DNA of 64,000 nt from Pseudoduganella lurida (GCF_007830455.1 NZ_VLLB01000006.1:62001-126000); one strand, 5' to 3'. Shown: positions 8,089 through 17,483, counted from the stretch's first letter. Notes: generated from the letters alone by a model not told the origin. Numbers and translations are program-made.

Positions 8089-10353
8089 TTAGAAGTTCAT
8101 CCGGAACTGCACGCCATAGGTGCGCGGTTCGTTGAGGATGCCGGTCATGTTGTTGAAGTCGATGGCGCCCACGGATTGCACTTCGTCGGTGATGTTGCGG
8201 CCGTACAGGGCCAGGTCGTATTTGCCGTCGCCCCATTTGTAGCCGGCGCGCAGGCCGCCTTCCAGCAGGTCCTTCGCCTTGTACTCCTTGGCTTCGTACA
8301 GGAAGAAGTTATACGACGAGCGGTACGACCAGTCGGTGAACGCGTAGAACTCGCCGTTCGCGACCGGGGTGCTGTATTTCAGCGTGAAGTTGTGCTGCCA
8401 CTTCGGCGCGCGCGGCAGCGGATTGCCGTCGATGAGGGCGACGCGGGTGCCGCCCACGAAGGAGATCGGGTTCGTCACCGTGCAGCCGCCGCCGCAAGGC
8501 AGCACGTACAGGCTGGCGTCCTTGATCTCGGTGTCGTTGTAGCTGCTGCCGAAGGTGGCGCTCCAGTTCTGCGACAGGTTGGCCTGCACGTCCAGCTCCA
8601 CGCCCTGCCCCGTGGCCTTGTCCGCGTTCAGCAGCTGGTTCATGTTGATGGTGCCGCTGCCGGCCGTCAGCTGCTTGTCCTTCACGCGGTAGTGGAACAC
8701 GGTGGCGGACAGGCGCGCGCGGCGGTCGAACAGGTCCTGCTTGACGCCGATCTCGCCGGACAGCACCTTCTCGGCACCGGCCATCGACGGCAGGCTGGTC
8801 AGATCGTTCAGGCGGCCCTGCATCGACGGCGCGCGGTAGCCGGTGGCCACGCGGGCGAACACATTGGTGTCCTTGTCGACGACGTAGGTACCGGAGACAT
8901 CCCAGCTCACGTTGTTCGACTCGTCATGCAGCGGCAGGTAGGTACGGCCGGTGGTCTCGATGCGCTGGGCGGCGAAGTCCTTCTTGTCGTTCGTGTAGCG
9001 CAGGCCGGCGCGCAGCTTGAGCTGATCGCTGACGGCGTAGTTGACGGAACCGAACGCCGCCCACGATTTCGAGTTCTGCGTCTGCGTGGCGTAGTTCGGC
9101 GACTGCGGATTGCCCGGTGCCAGCGAATTGAACGCGATGCTGTCGATCGTGATGTCTTCCTTGAAGTAGAACAGGCCGGCGATCCACTGCAGGCGGTCCT
9201 TCGTGTTCGACTCGGCGCGCAGCTCCTGCGAGAACTGCTTGTGGTTCGGGATCAGGTCGGCCGTCTCCACGGTGAACGGGATGAAGCCGGGGCCGTATGG
9301 GGGCGCATACACGGCACCGTAGCCGCCATCGACGTCCGCGCGGCTGTAGAAGTCCAGCTTCTCGTAGCCGGTGATCGAGTGCAGCGTGATGCCCGGCAGG
9401 TCCCAGCGCAGGCGCATGTTGCCGCCCTTGTTCTTCAAGTGCTGCTCGTTGACGCCGTCGGTCGGGTAGCTGTCGTAGTCGAAGCCGTCGACCAGGTCGT
9501 TGGTGCCCGTCTTGAGGATATTGGCGCGGAACAGCGTGGCCGTGCCGTCCATGTCGCGGCCGTGCACATTGAACAGCGCCGAGAAGTCCGCGGAAGGTTT
9601 CACCAGCACCTGCAGGCGCGCGGCATTGTCCTTGTAGCCTTCGAAGTCGCGCGTGCCGGTGGCGCGCTCGTTGTGCACGCGGTCGCCGCGGTGCTGCGAC
9701 GAGCCGGAGAAGCGGATCGCCACCGTGTCGCTGACGGGGATGTTGTAGGCACCGTCGACATTGCGCACCCGGTCCTTGCCGAAGCCGGCGGCCAGGTAGC
9801 CTTCCTGCTTGAACACGGGCTTGGCGGAATCGAACTTGATCACGCCGGCCGGCGAGTTACGGCCGAACAGCGTGCCCTGCGGGCCGCGCAGCACTTCCAT
9901 CTGGTCCACGTCGAACACGGGGAAGCCCTTGAGCATGGGGTTTTCCTGCACGATGTCATCCATCACCAGGCCGACCGGCTGCGAGGCGTTCAGGTCGAAG
10001 TCGGTATTGCCCAGGCCGCGGATATAGAAGCGCGGGAAGGTGCGGCCGTAGTCCGACTCGATGCTGACGGACGGCGTGCGGCCGGACAGGAAGCGGATGT
10101 CCTGGCCGCCGGAAGTCAGCACATCGAGCTTTTCGCCGCGCACGGTGGCGATCGACATCGGCACGTCCTTGATGTTTTCCGCGCGGCGCTGCGCCGTCAC
10201 GATCACCGTTTCCAGCTGTCCGGCCCCGGCTTTCTCGGCCACGGCTTCCGCCGGCTGGGCCTCGGTAACGGCCTGTGCCCACACGGACGGGAAAGCGGCA
10301 GCGATGGCCAGCGCCATCACGGAACGGGGAACGAAACGACGGATTGCCATCAT
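8089..10353 (-). CDS. TonB-dependent outer-membrane receptor
   Basis: A 754-residue outer-membrane receptor. A signal peptide ends near AFPSVWA, a TonB-box-like ETVIVTAQRR follows, then the plug domain (residues ~50-170, with FYIRGLGN and MEVLRGPQGTLFGRNSPAG) and a 22-strand-type barrel ending in the aromatic C-terminus QFRMNF. The start was placed at the ATG preceded by GAGGAG at 7 bases. The plug and barrel resemble the iron-complex/vitamin receptor type common in oligotrophic proteobacteria, but the ligand is not readable. It sits between the nucleoside-degradation operons and the nucleoside ABC transporter, which makes a nucleoside- or nucleotide-type ligand a reasonable hypothesis. It has its own promoter region and is convergent with the LysR gene. 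Confidence 0.94.
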   Translation of the reverse strand: MMAIRRFVPRSVMALAIAAAFPSVWAQAVTEAQPAEAVAEKAGAGQLETVIVTAQRRAENIKDVPMSIATVRGEKLDVLTSGGQDIRFLSGRTPSVSIESDYGRTFPRFYIRGLGNTDFDLNASQPVGLVMDDIVQENPMLKGFPVFDVDQMEVLRGPQGTLFGRNSPAGVIKFDSAKPVFKQEGYLAAGFGKDRVRNVDGAYNIPVSDTVAIRFSGSSQHRGDRVHNERATGTRDFEGYKDNAARLQVLVKPSADFSALFNVHGRDMDGTATLFRANILKTGTNDLVDGFDYDSYPTDGVNEQHLKNKGGNMRLRWDLPGITLHSITGYEKLDFYSRADVDGGYGAVYAPPYGPGFIPFTVETADLIPNHKQFSQELRAESNTKDRLQWIAGLFYFKEDITIDSIAFNSLAPGNPQSPNYATQTQNSKSWAAFGSVNYAVSDQLKLRAGLRYTNDKKDFAAQRIETTGRTYLPLHDESNNVSWDVSGTYVVDKDTNVFARVATGYRAPSMQGRLNDLTSLPSMAGAEKVLSGEIGVKQDLFDRRARLSATVFHYRVKDKQLTAGSGTINMNQLLNADKATGQGVELDVQANLSQNWSATFGSSYNDTEIKDASLYVLPCGGGCTVTNPISFVGGTRVALIDGNPLPRAPKWQHNFTLKYSTPVANGEFYAFTDWSYRSSYNFFLYEAKEYKAKDLLEGGLRAGYKWGDGKYDLALYGRNITDEVQSVGAIDFNNMTGILNEPRTYGVQFRMNF

Positions 10354-10856
10354 GGAACAACTCCTCATTGTGAGATCCAACATATTTGCAAAAGAGAAAT
10401 AAGGAGCGATGCTAGCACGGCGCGGCGCTACCGGAAATCGTCATCGACGCCCATTATTTCAGAGCTTTTGCATATAAATCATCAACAAAAAAGGTATTGG
10501 TCTGATGGAATGGCGATGATGCATAGTAATCCGCCACTGCAGCCCGCCTGGCGGGCCGCTCCAGAGGGAGGCCGTGTTACGGCGCAGCCTTCACGGCTGC
10601 CGAGTGGGACGAAAACAACGGCGATCGCCCGGCCGGGTGGCAGCCAAGACATGTTGTGCAAATACTACAGGCCGATGACAAGTCGGCTTCATGGATGAAA
10701 CTGCCGGTCAAAAAAATGCCGGCCGCAAAAAATGGGAGCCTGTCGCACGTGCCGAGCATCGCCTCTAATTCCCGCGCTTTCCCGCCTGCAAGCTCATGCG
10801 AGTTACTTGTTTTGCTCGCAAAAACTATACAATAGCGAACTTCCAGGAGTCTTTTC
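10354..10856. other. Intergenic region between receptor and nucleoside-binding protein genes
   Basis: This 503-base divergent spacer holds no convincing gene. The receptor side has an AT-rich patch near 10455-10500 that probably contains its promoter. The transporter side has a TACAAT -10-like box at 10828-10833 and an AGGAG ribosome site just before the ATG. A GC-rich stretch near 10540-10640 can fold (GCCCGCC/GGCGGGC and GGCTGCC/GGCAGCC pairs). No riboswitch-like conserved core was recognised. Confidence 0.5.
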
Positions 10857-11864
10857 ATGCAAATCAAACAACTTTCCACGATGATCGCTGCAGTTGCGGT
10901 CTCGGCCGGCGCACTGGCGGCCCCGGCCCCTGCGGCACTGAAACTGGGCGTCGTGTATGACGCCGGCGGCAAGTTCGACAAGTCGTTCAACCAGTCGGCC
11001 TTCGAAGGCGCCTCGCGCTTCAAGAAGGATACGGGCATCAACTTCATCGAAGTGCAGGCTTCGTCGGACACCCAGGCCGAGCAGGTGCTGCGCGGCCTGG
11101 CCCGCAAGAAGCTCGACCTGATCGCCTCCATCGGCTTCGCGCAGACCCAGGCCGTGGCCAAGGTCGCGAAGGAGTTCCCGAACGTGCGCTTCGTGCTGAT
11201 CGACGGCGTAGCCGCGGGGAACAACGTCAATTCCGTGACGTTCAAGGAAGAAGAAGGTTCCTACCTGGCCGGCGTGGCCGCCGCGATGGCGACCAAGTCG
11301 AAGAAGCTGGGCTTCATCGGCGGCATCGACATTCCGCTGATCCGCACGTTCGGCTGCGGCTACGCGCAGGGCGCGAAATCCGTCGACAAGAACATGACGA
11401 TCGTGCAGAACATGGTCGGCACCACCTCGGCCGCCTGGAACGACCCGGCCAAGGGCGGCGAACTGGCCCGTTCGCAGTTCGAACGCGGCGTGGACGTCGT
11501 GTTCGCCGTGGCCGGCGGTTCGGGCATGGGCACGCTGCAGATGGCCAAGGAAAAGGGCAAGCTGGCGATCGGCGTCGATTCGAACCAGAACCACCTGTAC
11601 CCGGGCACGATGCTGACCTCGATGGTCAAGCGCGTGGACAATGCCGTGTACGACAGCTTCATGCAGATGAAGAACGGCACCTGGAAGGCCGGCATCACGG
11701 CCAAGGGCATCAAGGAAGGCGGCGTGGACTGGGCGCTGGACGCCAACAACCGCAAGCTGATCACGCCGGAGATCGAGAAGAAGGTGCTGGGCGTCCGCAA
11801 GGACATCATCGACGGCAAGACGAAGGTCATCGACATCCGTTCGGGCGCTGCCTGCCCGGCCTGA
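10857..11864 (+). CDS. BMP-family nucleoside-binding protein of an ABC transporter
   Basis: Periplasmic substrate-binding component. The 335-residue precursor has a signal peptide (residues ~1-21, ending ALAAPA) and the BMP/Med fold start LKLGVVYDAGGKFDKSFNQS, followed by the ATKSKKLGFIGG hinge region. The family binds purine and pyrimidine nucleosides in characterised members. AGGAG lies 7 bases before the ATG. A strong terminator separates it from the ATPase and permease genes that follow, so its mRNA should be in excess, as is usual for binding proteins. Together with the next three genes it forms a full uptake system for the nucleosides released by the nuclease and nucleotidase genes downstream. 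Confidence 0.93.
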   Translation: MQIKQLSTMIAAVAVSAGALAAPAPAALKLGVVYDAGGKFDKSFNQSAFEGASRFKKDTGINFIEVQASSDTQAEQVLRGLARKKLDLIASIGFAQTQAVAKVAKEFPNVRFVLIDGVAAGNNVNSVTFKEEEGSYLAGVAAAMATKSKKLGFIGGIDIPLIRTFGCGYAQGAKSVDKNMTIVQNMVGTTSAAWNDPAKGGELARSQFERGVDVVFAVAGGSGMGTLQMAKEKGKLAIGVDSNQNHLYPGTMLTSMVKRVDNAVYDSFMQMKNGTWKAGITAKGIKEGGVDWALDANNRKLITPEIEKKVLGVRKDIIDGKTKVIDIRSGAACPA

Positions 11865-11886
11865 TTTTTCCGACCCACAACGACAA

Positions 11887-11921
11887 ACGCGCCGCCGGGG
11901 CCTCCCCCGCGGCGCGTTTTT
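11887..11921 (+). terminator. Intrinsic terminator / attenuator after the binding-protein gene
   Basis: ACGCGCCGC pairs with GCGGCGCGT around a GC-rich loop, and a run of five T follows. It ends only a few bases before the start of the ATPase gene. It most likely terminates part of the transcripts and lets the rest read into the transporter genes. Confidence 0.8.
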
Positions 11922-11927
11922 CAGTAC

Positions 11928-13472
11928 ATGTCACACTACCATTCTATGCAGCCAGCAGTTGAATTCCGCGGCATCTCGAAGCATTTCGGGGCCGTGAAGG
12001 CGAATACGGACGTCAGCTTCACGATCGCCAAGGGCGCCATCCACGGCCTCGTGGGCGAGAACGGCGCCGGCAAGTCCACGCTGATGAGCATCCTGTACGG
12101 CTACTACCAGGCCGACAGCGGCGCCATCGTGCTCGATGGCCAGGAGCGCCACATCCGCTCCAGCCAGGAAGCGATCCGCCTGGGCATCGGCATGGTGCAC
12201 CAGCACTTCATGCTGGTCGAAAACATGACGGTGCTCGACAACGTGATGCTGGGCACCGAAGGCGGCTTCCGCCTGGCCAGCCACCGCGCCGAGGCCGAAG
12301 CGAAGCTGCGCGAGATCTGCGCGCGCTACCGCCTGGACGTCGATCCGCTGGCCACCATCCACGACCTGTCCGTGGGCGCGCAGCAGCGCGTGGAGATCCT
12401 CAAGCAGATCTACCGCAGCGCCAGCATCCTCATCCTGGACGAGCCGACCGCCGTGCTGACGGCGCAGGAAACCGCATCGCTGTTCGAAATCCTGAAGCTG
12501 TTCAAGGAACAGGGCAAGACCATCATCCTCATCACGCACAAGCTGCAGGAGATCATGGACATCACCGACACGGTGACGGTCATGCGCGCCGGCCGCGTGG
12601 TGGGCGCCGTGCAGACGGCGCAGACGTCGAAGGCGGAACTGGCCAACATGATGGTCGGCCGCCCGATCGAGAACAACCTGCCCCGCGCACCCTACAACCC
12701 GGGCAAGCCGGTGCTGGAAGTGCGCGGCCTGGGCCTGAAGGACGGCGCCGGCGTGAACCTGCTGGAAGACATCGGCTTCACCCTGCGCGCCGGCGAGATC
12801 GTCGCCATCGCCGGCGTGTCCGGCAATGGCCAGAGCGAGCTGATGGAAATCCTGTCCGGCATGCGCCTGCCGACGGCCGGCGAGGCCGACTTCGAAGGCG
12901 CCGCCCTGCCCTACCGCCGGCATGACGCCGATGGCCTGCCGCTGGTGTTCCGCCACCTGGGCATCGCGCACGTGCCGGAAGACCGGCTGCGCGACGGCGT
13001 GGTGAAGAACTTCTCCGTCATGCACAACACCTTCCTCGGCTACCAGGACCATGTCAAAGGCCGCTGGGGCCTGATCGACTTCAAGGGGATCGCCGCGCGC
13101 TGCGCCGGCCTGCTCAAGGAGTTCGACGTGCGTCCGCCGAACCCGGACCTGCGCATCGGCCTGCTCTCCGGCGGGAACCAGCAGAAGGTCGTCATTGCCC
13201 GCGAGGTGCTGGCGAAACCGAAGCTGATGCTGGTCGGCCAGCCCACCCGCGGCGTGGACATCGGCACCATCGAGGCGATCCACACCCAGCTGCTGGCGCT
13301 GCGCGATGCCGGCGTGGCGATCCTGCTCGTCTCCGTCGAGCTGGAAGAAGTGCGCGCACTGGCCGACCGCATCCTCGTGATGTGCGGCGGCCGTATCACC
13401 GGCGAACTGCCGATCAATGAATTCGACACCACCCGCATCGGCCTGCTGATGGGCGGGACCCACACCTCATGA
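11928..13472 (+). CDS. Nucleoside ABC transporter ATP-binding protein (two ABC domains)
   Basis: Cytoplasmic ATPase of a BMP-type nucleoside importer (NupO/YufO relatives), 514 residues. The first domain has Walker A GENGAGKST, signature LSVGAQQRVEI and Walker B ILILDEPTA. The second has GVSGNGQSEL in place of a canonical Walker A and the signature LLSGGNQQKVVIA, as is normal for the sugar/nucleoside class, where one site is degenerate. Two starts are possible; the second ATG, six codons on, gives MQPAVEF and removes the odd SHYHS lead. Neither has a clear ribosome site because the terminator lies directly upstream. The stop overlaps the permease start as ATGA. Confidence 0.94.
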   Translation: MSHYHSMQPAVEFRGISKHFGAVKANTDVSFTIAKGAIHGLVGENGAGKSTLMSILYGYYQADSGAIVLDGQERHIRSSQEAIRLGIGMVHQHFMLVENMTVLDNVMLGTEGGFRLASHRAEAEAKLREICARYRLDVDPLATIHDLSVGAQQRVEILKQIYRSASILILDEPTAVLTAQETASLFEILKLFKEQGKTIILITHKLQEIMDITDTVTVMRAGRVVGAVQTAQTSKAELANMMVGRPIENNLPRAPYNPGKPVLEVRGLGLKDGAGVNLLEDIGFTLRAGEIVAIAGVSGNGQSELMEILSGMRLPTAGEADFEGAALPYRRHDADGLPLVFRHLGIAHVPEDRLRDGVVKNFSVMHNTFLGYQDHVKGRWGLIDFKGIAARCAGLLKEFDVRPPNPDLRIGLLSGGNQQKVVIAREVLAKPKLMLVGQPTRGVDIGTIEAIHTQLLALRDAGVAILLVSVELEEVRALADRILVMCGGRITGELPINEFDTTRIGLLMGGTHTS

Positions 13473-14548
13473 ACAACGATCTTCCCCGCTGGGCCACTGC
13501 CGTCGCCTTGCCTCTCCTTAACCTGCTATCCGCGCTGCTGGTGGCCGCGCTCGTGATCCACCTGCTGGGCGAGGATCCCGTCGAGTCGATGCAGATCCTG
13601 ATCAACAGCGCCATCGTCAATCCGGAAGGCCTGTCGTACACGCTGTTCTATGCATCGACCTTCATCTTCACCGGCCTGGCCGTGTCGATCGCCATGCAGG
13701 CGGGCCTGTTCAACATCGGCGCCGAAGGCCAGATGTATGTCGGCGGCCTCGGGCTCACCTGGGCGATGCTGGCGTTCGACGCATCGCTGCCGTGGTACCT
13801 GCTGATCCCCGCCGGCATGCTGGGCGCCGCGCTGTTCGGCGCGCTGTGGGCCTTCATTCCGGGCTACCTGCAGGCGAAACGGGGCAGCCACATCGTCGTC
13901 ACGACGATCATGTTCAACTTCATCGCCGCCTCGCTGATGAACTTCGTGATCGTCAAGTACCTGATCCCGCCGGGCGAGCAGAACACCGCCAGCCGCGTGT
14001 TCTCGGCCGCGGCCGAAATGCCCCGGCTGTCCGACTGGCTGCCGGTGCTGGGCGACACGCCGCTCAACATCAGCTTCTTCATCGCCATCGTCGCGCTGGC
14101 GATCTATGGCCTGATGGTGTGGCGTTCGTCGTGGGGCTACAAGCTGCGCGCCACGGGCCTGAACAAGCATGCCGCCCACTACGCGGGCGTGAAGATCTCG
14201 AAGATGATCATCGTGACGATGCTGATCTCGGGCGCGCTGGCGGGACTGGGCTCGGTGAACTCCATCATGGGCTCGACGCACTACCTGTCGCTGAACTTCG
14301 TGGGCGGCGCCGGGTTTGTCGGCATCGCCATCGCGCTGATGGGCCGCCAGCACCCGATCGGCATCTTCCTGTCGGCCGTGCTGTTCGGCGCGCTGATCCA
14401 GGGCGGCTTCGACCTGTCGCTGGAAAAACCGAACATCCCCACCGAAACCTTCATCTTCATCCAGGGCCTGATCATCCTGTTCTGCGGCGCCATGGAATAC
14501 CTGTACGCGCCCGTGCTGATGAAACTCATCAAAGGGAAACAAGCATGA
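13469..14548 (+). CDS. Nucleoside ABC transporter permease 1
   Basis: Inner-membrane permease of 359 residues (BPD_transp_2 family, NupP/YufP relatives). Hydrophobic segments are spread over the whole length, with the conserved QAGLFNIGAEGQMYVGGLG region after the first helices and the cytoplasmic EAA-like loop around RATGLNKHAAHYAGV. It overlaps both the ATPase gene and the second permease gene by 4 bases (ATGA), so the three products are made in a coupled way. It forms the channel with the second permease. The cargo is inferred from the BMP binding protein and from the surrounding nucleoside catabolism genes. Confidence 0.94.
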   Translation: MNNDLPRWATAVALPLLNLLSALLVAALVIHLLGEDPVESMQILINSAIVNPEGLSYTLFYASTFIFTGLAVSIAMQAGLFNIGAEGQMYVGGLGLTWAMLAFDASLPWYLLIPAGMLGAALFGALWAFIPGYLQAKRGSHIVVTTIMFNFIAASLMNFVIVKYLIPPGEQNTASRVFSAAAEMPRLSDWLPVLGDTPLNISFFIAIVALAIYGLMVWRSSWGYKLRATGLNKHAAHYAGVKISKMIIVTMLISGALAGLGSVNSIMGSTHYLSLNFVGGAGFVGIAIALMGRQHPIGIFLSAVLFGALIQGGFDLSLEKPNIPTETFIFIQGLIILFCGAMEYLYAPVLMKLIKGKQA

Positions 14549-15516
14549 CCTTCGAAGACCTGCACCTGGGCAGTATCGTCGTCTCCACCGTGCGCAATGC
14601 GCCGGTGCTGATCTTTGCCGCGATGGCCGGCCTGTTCGCGGAACGCTCCGGCGTGATCGACATCGGCCTGGAAGGCAAGATCCTCGCCTCCGCCTTCGTC
14701 TCGGCCGCCGTGGCCTTCACCACGCAGAATCCCTGGTACGGCATCCTGGCCGGCATGGCCGTGTCGATCGCGCTGGCCACGCTGCAGGGCTACGTGGCCG
14801 TCACGCAGAAGGGCAACCAGCTCGTGGCCGGCATCGCCATCAATATCGCCATGAGCGGGCTGACGTTCGTGGTGGCGCAGTACTTCTTCCAGCAGGGCGG
14901 CCGCACGCCGGACCTGGGCGAGGCGCGCCTGTTCGACGTGGTGCTGCCCGGCAGCGCCGCGGTGGCGGACGTGCCGGTGCTCGGCTGGATCTGGACCAAG
15001 CTGCTGGGCGGCCATTCGGTGCTGGTGTACCTGGCGTTCGCGCTGGTGCCGCTGGTGCACTGGGTGCTGTACCACACGCGCTTCGGCCTGCGCCTGCGTG
15101 CCTGCGGCGAGAACCCGCATGCGGCCGATGCGGCCGGCGTCTCCGTCGCCTGGACCCGTTATTCGGCGATGCTGATCGCCGGCATGCTGTGCTCGTTCTC
15201 TGGCGCCTACCTGGCCATCGTGCAGAGCGGCTTCTTCCTGCGCGACATGTCGGCCGGTGCCGGCTACCTGGCGCTGACCGCCATGGTGTTCGGTAACTGG
15301 CGCCCCGCGTACACCTTCCTGGGCTGCCTGATGTTCGGCTTCTTCGGCGCCGTGCAGATCCAGCTGGAAGGCGTGGACCTGCCGGTGGTGGGCCGCATCC
15401 CGGGCGCCCTGATCCAGATGGTGCCGTATGTCGTGACGGTGATCGTGCTGGCCGGCCTGATGGCGAAATCGGTGGCGCCGAAAGCGATCGGCGTGCCGTT
15501 CGTGAAGTCGCGCTAG
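14545..15516 (+). CDS. Nucleoside ABC transporter permease 2
   Basis: Second inner-membrane permease (NupQ/YufQ relatives), 323 residues. The early motif LFAERSGVIDIGLEGKILAS and the loop RLRACGENPHAADAAGVSV match the partner permease in position. About 8-9 hydrophobic helices are visible. ATGA overlap with the previous gene fixes the start. The transcription unit ends in an intrinsic terminator 20 bases beyond the stop. Nothing in the gene looks damaged or unusual. Confidence 0.94.
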   Translation: MTFEDLHLGSIVVSTVRNAPVLIFAAMAGLFAERSGVIDIGLEGKILASAFVSAAVAFTTQNPWYGILAGMAVSIALATLQGYVAVTQKGNQLVAGIAINIAMSGLTFVVAQYFFQQGGRTPDLGEARLFDVVLPGSAAVADVPVLGWIWTKLLGGHSVLVYLAFALVPLVHWVLYHTRFGLRLRACGENPHAADAAGVSVAWTRYSAMLIAGMLCSFSGAYLAIVQSGFFLRDMSAGAGYLALTAMVFGNWRPAYTFLGCLMFGFFGAVQIQLEGVDLPVVGRIPGALIQMVPYVVTVIVLAGLMAKSVAPKAIGVPFVKSR

Positions 15517-15535
15517 AGCCTTCGTCCCCACCCCA

Positions 15536-15570
15536 GGGGCAGTGCCGGGCAACGGCGCTGCCCCTTTTTT
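15536..15570 (+). terminator. Intrinsic terminator of the nucleoside transporter operon
   Basis: GGGGCAGTGCCG pairs with CGGCGCTGCCCC (one G-U pair) around GGCAA, followed by six T. This is a strong textbook terminator. Confidence 0.92.
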
Positions 15571-15626
15571 ACAACAGTTGCCAAAGAAGAATTAGCATTG
15601 TCATCAGGATATTCGCTACGCCGTCG

Positions 15627-15645
15627 GAATTGTCTGATACAATTC
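15627..15645. promoter_or_regulatory. Inverted repeat upstream of PEP-CTERM gene
   Basis: GAATTGT and ACAATTC are perfect 7-base arms around CTGAT, about 137 bases before the gene start. It overlaps promoter-like AT-rich sequence and could be an operator. Nothing else in the 265-base gap was recognised. Confidence 0.35.
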
Positions 15646-15781
15646 TGTTACGCAATGACTTTTCCCTTATTTCAATAAAGTCATCTGACCGGCCCGACAT
15701 CATCTCCGTCGCGCTGGCACAGTCGGCCCAAACATTGCCGGCAGTTTTTACCCAACTACTGACAATTTTCTGGAGCCTTTC

Positions 15782-16510
15782 ATGCGCCTTGCTTCCGCAC
15801 TGCTGTCCCTCGCCTTCTTTGCCGCCGGCCTCGCCAGCGCCTCCACCAACCTGGTGACCAATGGCGGTTTCGAATCGACCACCAACGGCAGCAACCTGCA
15901 GCTCGATAACAAGACCGGCCGCACCGACCGCACCACGCTGACGGGCTGGACCAGCAGCAACGGCAACGACGGCGGCTTCAACTTCGTGCTGGACAGCAAA
16001 ATCATGACGACCTGGGATTCCGTGAAATGGCTCAAGGGCCAGAACAACGGTTTCGCCAACTCCGCCAATGGCGGCAATGTGTTCGCATCGGACGCCGTGT
16101 ACTGGCCGGGCACACTGTCGCAGACGGTCAGCGGCCTGACCGCCGGTAACGCCTACACGCTGTCGTTCGACTACGCGCTGGCGCAGCAGGTGGGCTTCGA
16201 CGGCGCCAATGCCGACAACTACTGGCACGTGGGCTTCGGCAGCGCCACGCAGGACAGCAAGGCGCTGAGCATCGCCAACGGCGGCTTCAGCGGCTGGCAG
16301 ACGGCCACCATGACCTTCACCGCCACCAGCGCCAGCGAAGTGCTGTCCTTCCTGGCCAAGGGCACCGCGCCGGGCGCACCGCCGTTCCTGCTGCTGGACG
16401 GCGTGTCGCTGGTGTCGGCCGTGCCGGAACCGACGACGTGGGCCATGCTGCTGGGCGGCCTGGGCCTGGTTGGCTTCGCCGCGCGCCGCCGCGCCGCCAG
16501 GCAGGCCTGA
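15782..16510 (+). CDS. PEP-CTERM sorted exoprotein
   Basis: Exported protein of 242 residues with an N-terminal signal peptide (ending near GLASAS), a LVTNGGFES opening typical of carbohydrate-binding-like beta-sandwich exoproteins, and a C-terminal sorting signal: VPEPTTWAML, a hydrophobic helix, and the basic tail ARRR. Such proteins are processed by exosortase and usually end up in the envelope or extracellular matrix. No exosortase is in this window. The gene stands alone between the nucleoside transporter terminator and a downstream hairpin. Its binding target is unknown; a link to nucleic acid use is only positional. Two shorter relatives with the same NGGFE opening lie at 57381-58838. 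Confidence 0.9.
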   Translation: MRLASALLSLAFFAAGLASASTNLVTNGGFESTTNGSNLQLDNKTGRTDRTTLTGWTSSNGNDGGFNFVLDSKIMTTWDSVKWLKGQNNGFANSANGGNVFASDAVYWPGTLSQTVSGLTAGNAYTLSFDYALAQQVGFDGANADNYWHVGFGSATQDSKALSIANGGFSGWQTATMTFTATSASEVLSFLAKGTAPGAPPFLLLDGVSLVSAVPEPTTWAMLLGGLGLVGFAARRRAARQA

Positions 16511-16539
16511 TCGCTTCCGACAGCGATCGCTTCGATCCC

Positions 16540-16569
16540 ATGGCAGGTACCGTTCGCGGTGCCTGCCAT
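16540..16569 (+). terminator. Hairpin after PEP-CTERM gene
   Basis: ATGGCAGGTACC and GGTGCCTGCCAT form a 12-base-pair stem (one G-U) with the loop GTTCGC. There is no T run after it, so termination would be weak or would depend on Rho; it may instead protect the mRNA end. Confidence 0.5.
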
Positions 16570-16602
16570 TCGTGCGTTGTGCTTTCACGTTGAACCCACG
16601 CC

Positions 16603-17430
16603 ATGCCCTTCTCCTTCAATGAATTCGCCGGCACCGTGCTGCGCCTGTTCGCCTGGCTGGTGCTGCTGACGCTCCTGTTCGTGCCGCTGGAACGGTGGTT
16701 CGGTGCGCAGCATGCAGCACGCCCGCGCCGCGAGGTGCTGCACAACCTCGCCTGGTACGTCATCAGCAGCCTGGTGCCGGTCGTGCTGCTGAGCGCTCCG
16801 CTGGCGCTGCTGGCCGTCGCCGCGCAGCACCTCGTGCCGGCGGCGCTGACCTCGTGGCTGCAGGCGCTGCCCGGCGCCGCGCGCATCGCGCTGGCCTTCG
16901 TCATCGGCGAGATCGGCTTCTACTGGGGCCACCGCCTGAGCCACGAGCTGCCATGGCTGTGGCGCTTCCACGCGCTGCACCACAGCACCGAGCACCTGCA
17001 CTTCATGGCCAACACGCGCACGCATCCGGTGGACATGGTGGTCACGCGCCTCTGTGGCTTGCTGCCTCTCTATCTTCTCGGCCTGGCCGGCCCCAGCGTG
17101 GCGGGCACCGCCGCGCCGGCACTGCTGCTGGTGCTGGGCACGCTGTGGGGCTTCTTCATCCATTCGAACGTGCGCTGGCGTCTTGGGCCGCTGGAATGGC
17201 TGGTGACGACGCCGGCATTCCATCACTGGCACCACACGCGCAACGACCATATCAACCGCAACTACGCGTCCACGCTGCCGGTGCTGGACCGGCTGTTCGG
17301 CACGCACTACCTGCCGCGGCACTGGCCGGCACGGTACGGCACGGATACGCGGGTGGGCGACACGCTGGGCGCGCAGCTCATCGATCCGCTGCTGGGGAAG
17401 AAGAGGAAGAAGACAGCCGGGGTGGGATGA
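16603..17430 (+). CDS. Sterol desaturase / fatty acid hydroxylase family membrane protein
   Basis: Integral membrane di-iron enzyme of 275 residues. The histidine clusters of the family are all present: HRLSH (His110/His114), HALHH with a later HLHF, and FHHWHHT near residue 206. They are embedded between four or more hydrophobic helices. Members hydroxylate or desaturate lipid chains or sterols; the real substrate here is unknown. The C-terminus ends in a lysine-rich tail (KKRKK). It is not obviously related to the nucleoside genes around it. Its stop faces the S1/P1 nuclease stop across a dense array of palindromes. Confidence 0.88.
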   Translation: MPFSFNEFAGTVLRLFAWLVLLTLLFVPLERWFGAQHAARPRREVLHNLAWYVISSLVPVVLLSAPLALLAVAAQHLVPAALTSWLQALPGAARIALAFVIGEIGFYWGHRLSHELPWLWRFHALHHSTEHLHFMANTRTHPVDMVVTRLCGLLPLYLLGLAGPSVAGTAAPALLLVLGTLWGFFIHSNVRWRLGPLEWLVTTPAFHHWHHTRNDHINRNYASTLPVLDRLFGTHYLPRHWPARYGTDTRVGDTLGAQLIDPLLGKKRKKTAGVG

Positions 17431-17483
17431 CTGCCCTGGCCGATACCGGCAACGGTCGATGTCGCGGAGAGTGCCCGCGTCAC

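Noticed and set aside
8176..10698. Open frame of 840 codons on the plus strand opposite the first TonB-dependent receptor
   Set aside because: Composition is typical of an antisense frame, and it spans the receptor promoter region; the minus-strand receptor is intact with signal peptide, plug and barrel end.
10354..10856. Purine riboswitch upstream of the nucleoside-binding protein gene
   Set aside because: No three-helix junction sequence with the usual conserved loops could be recognised in the leader, and the likely promoter leaves only a short leader.
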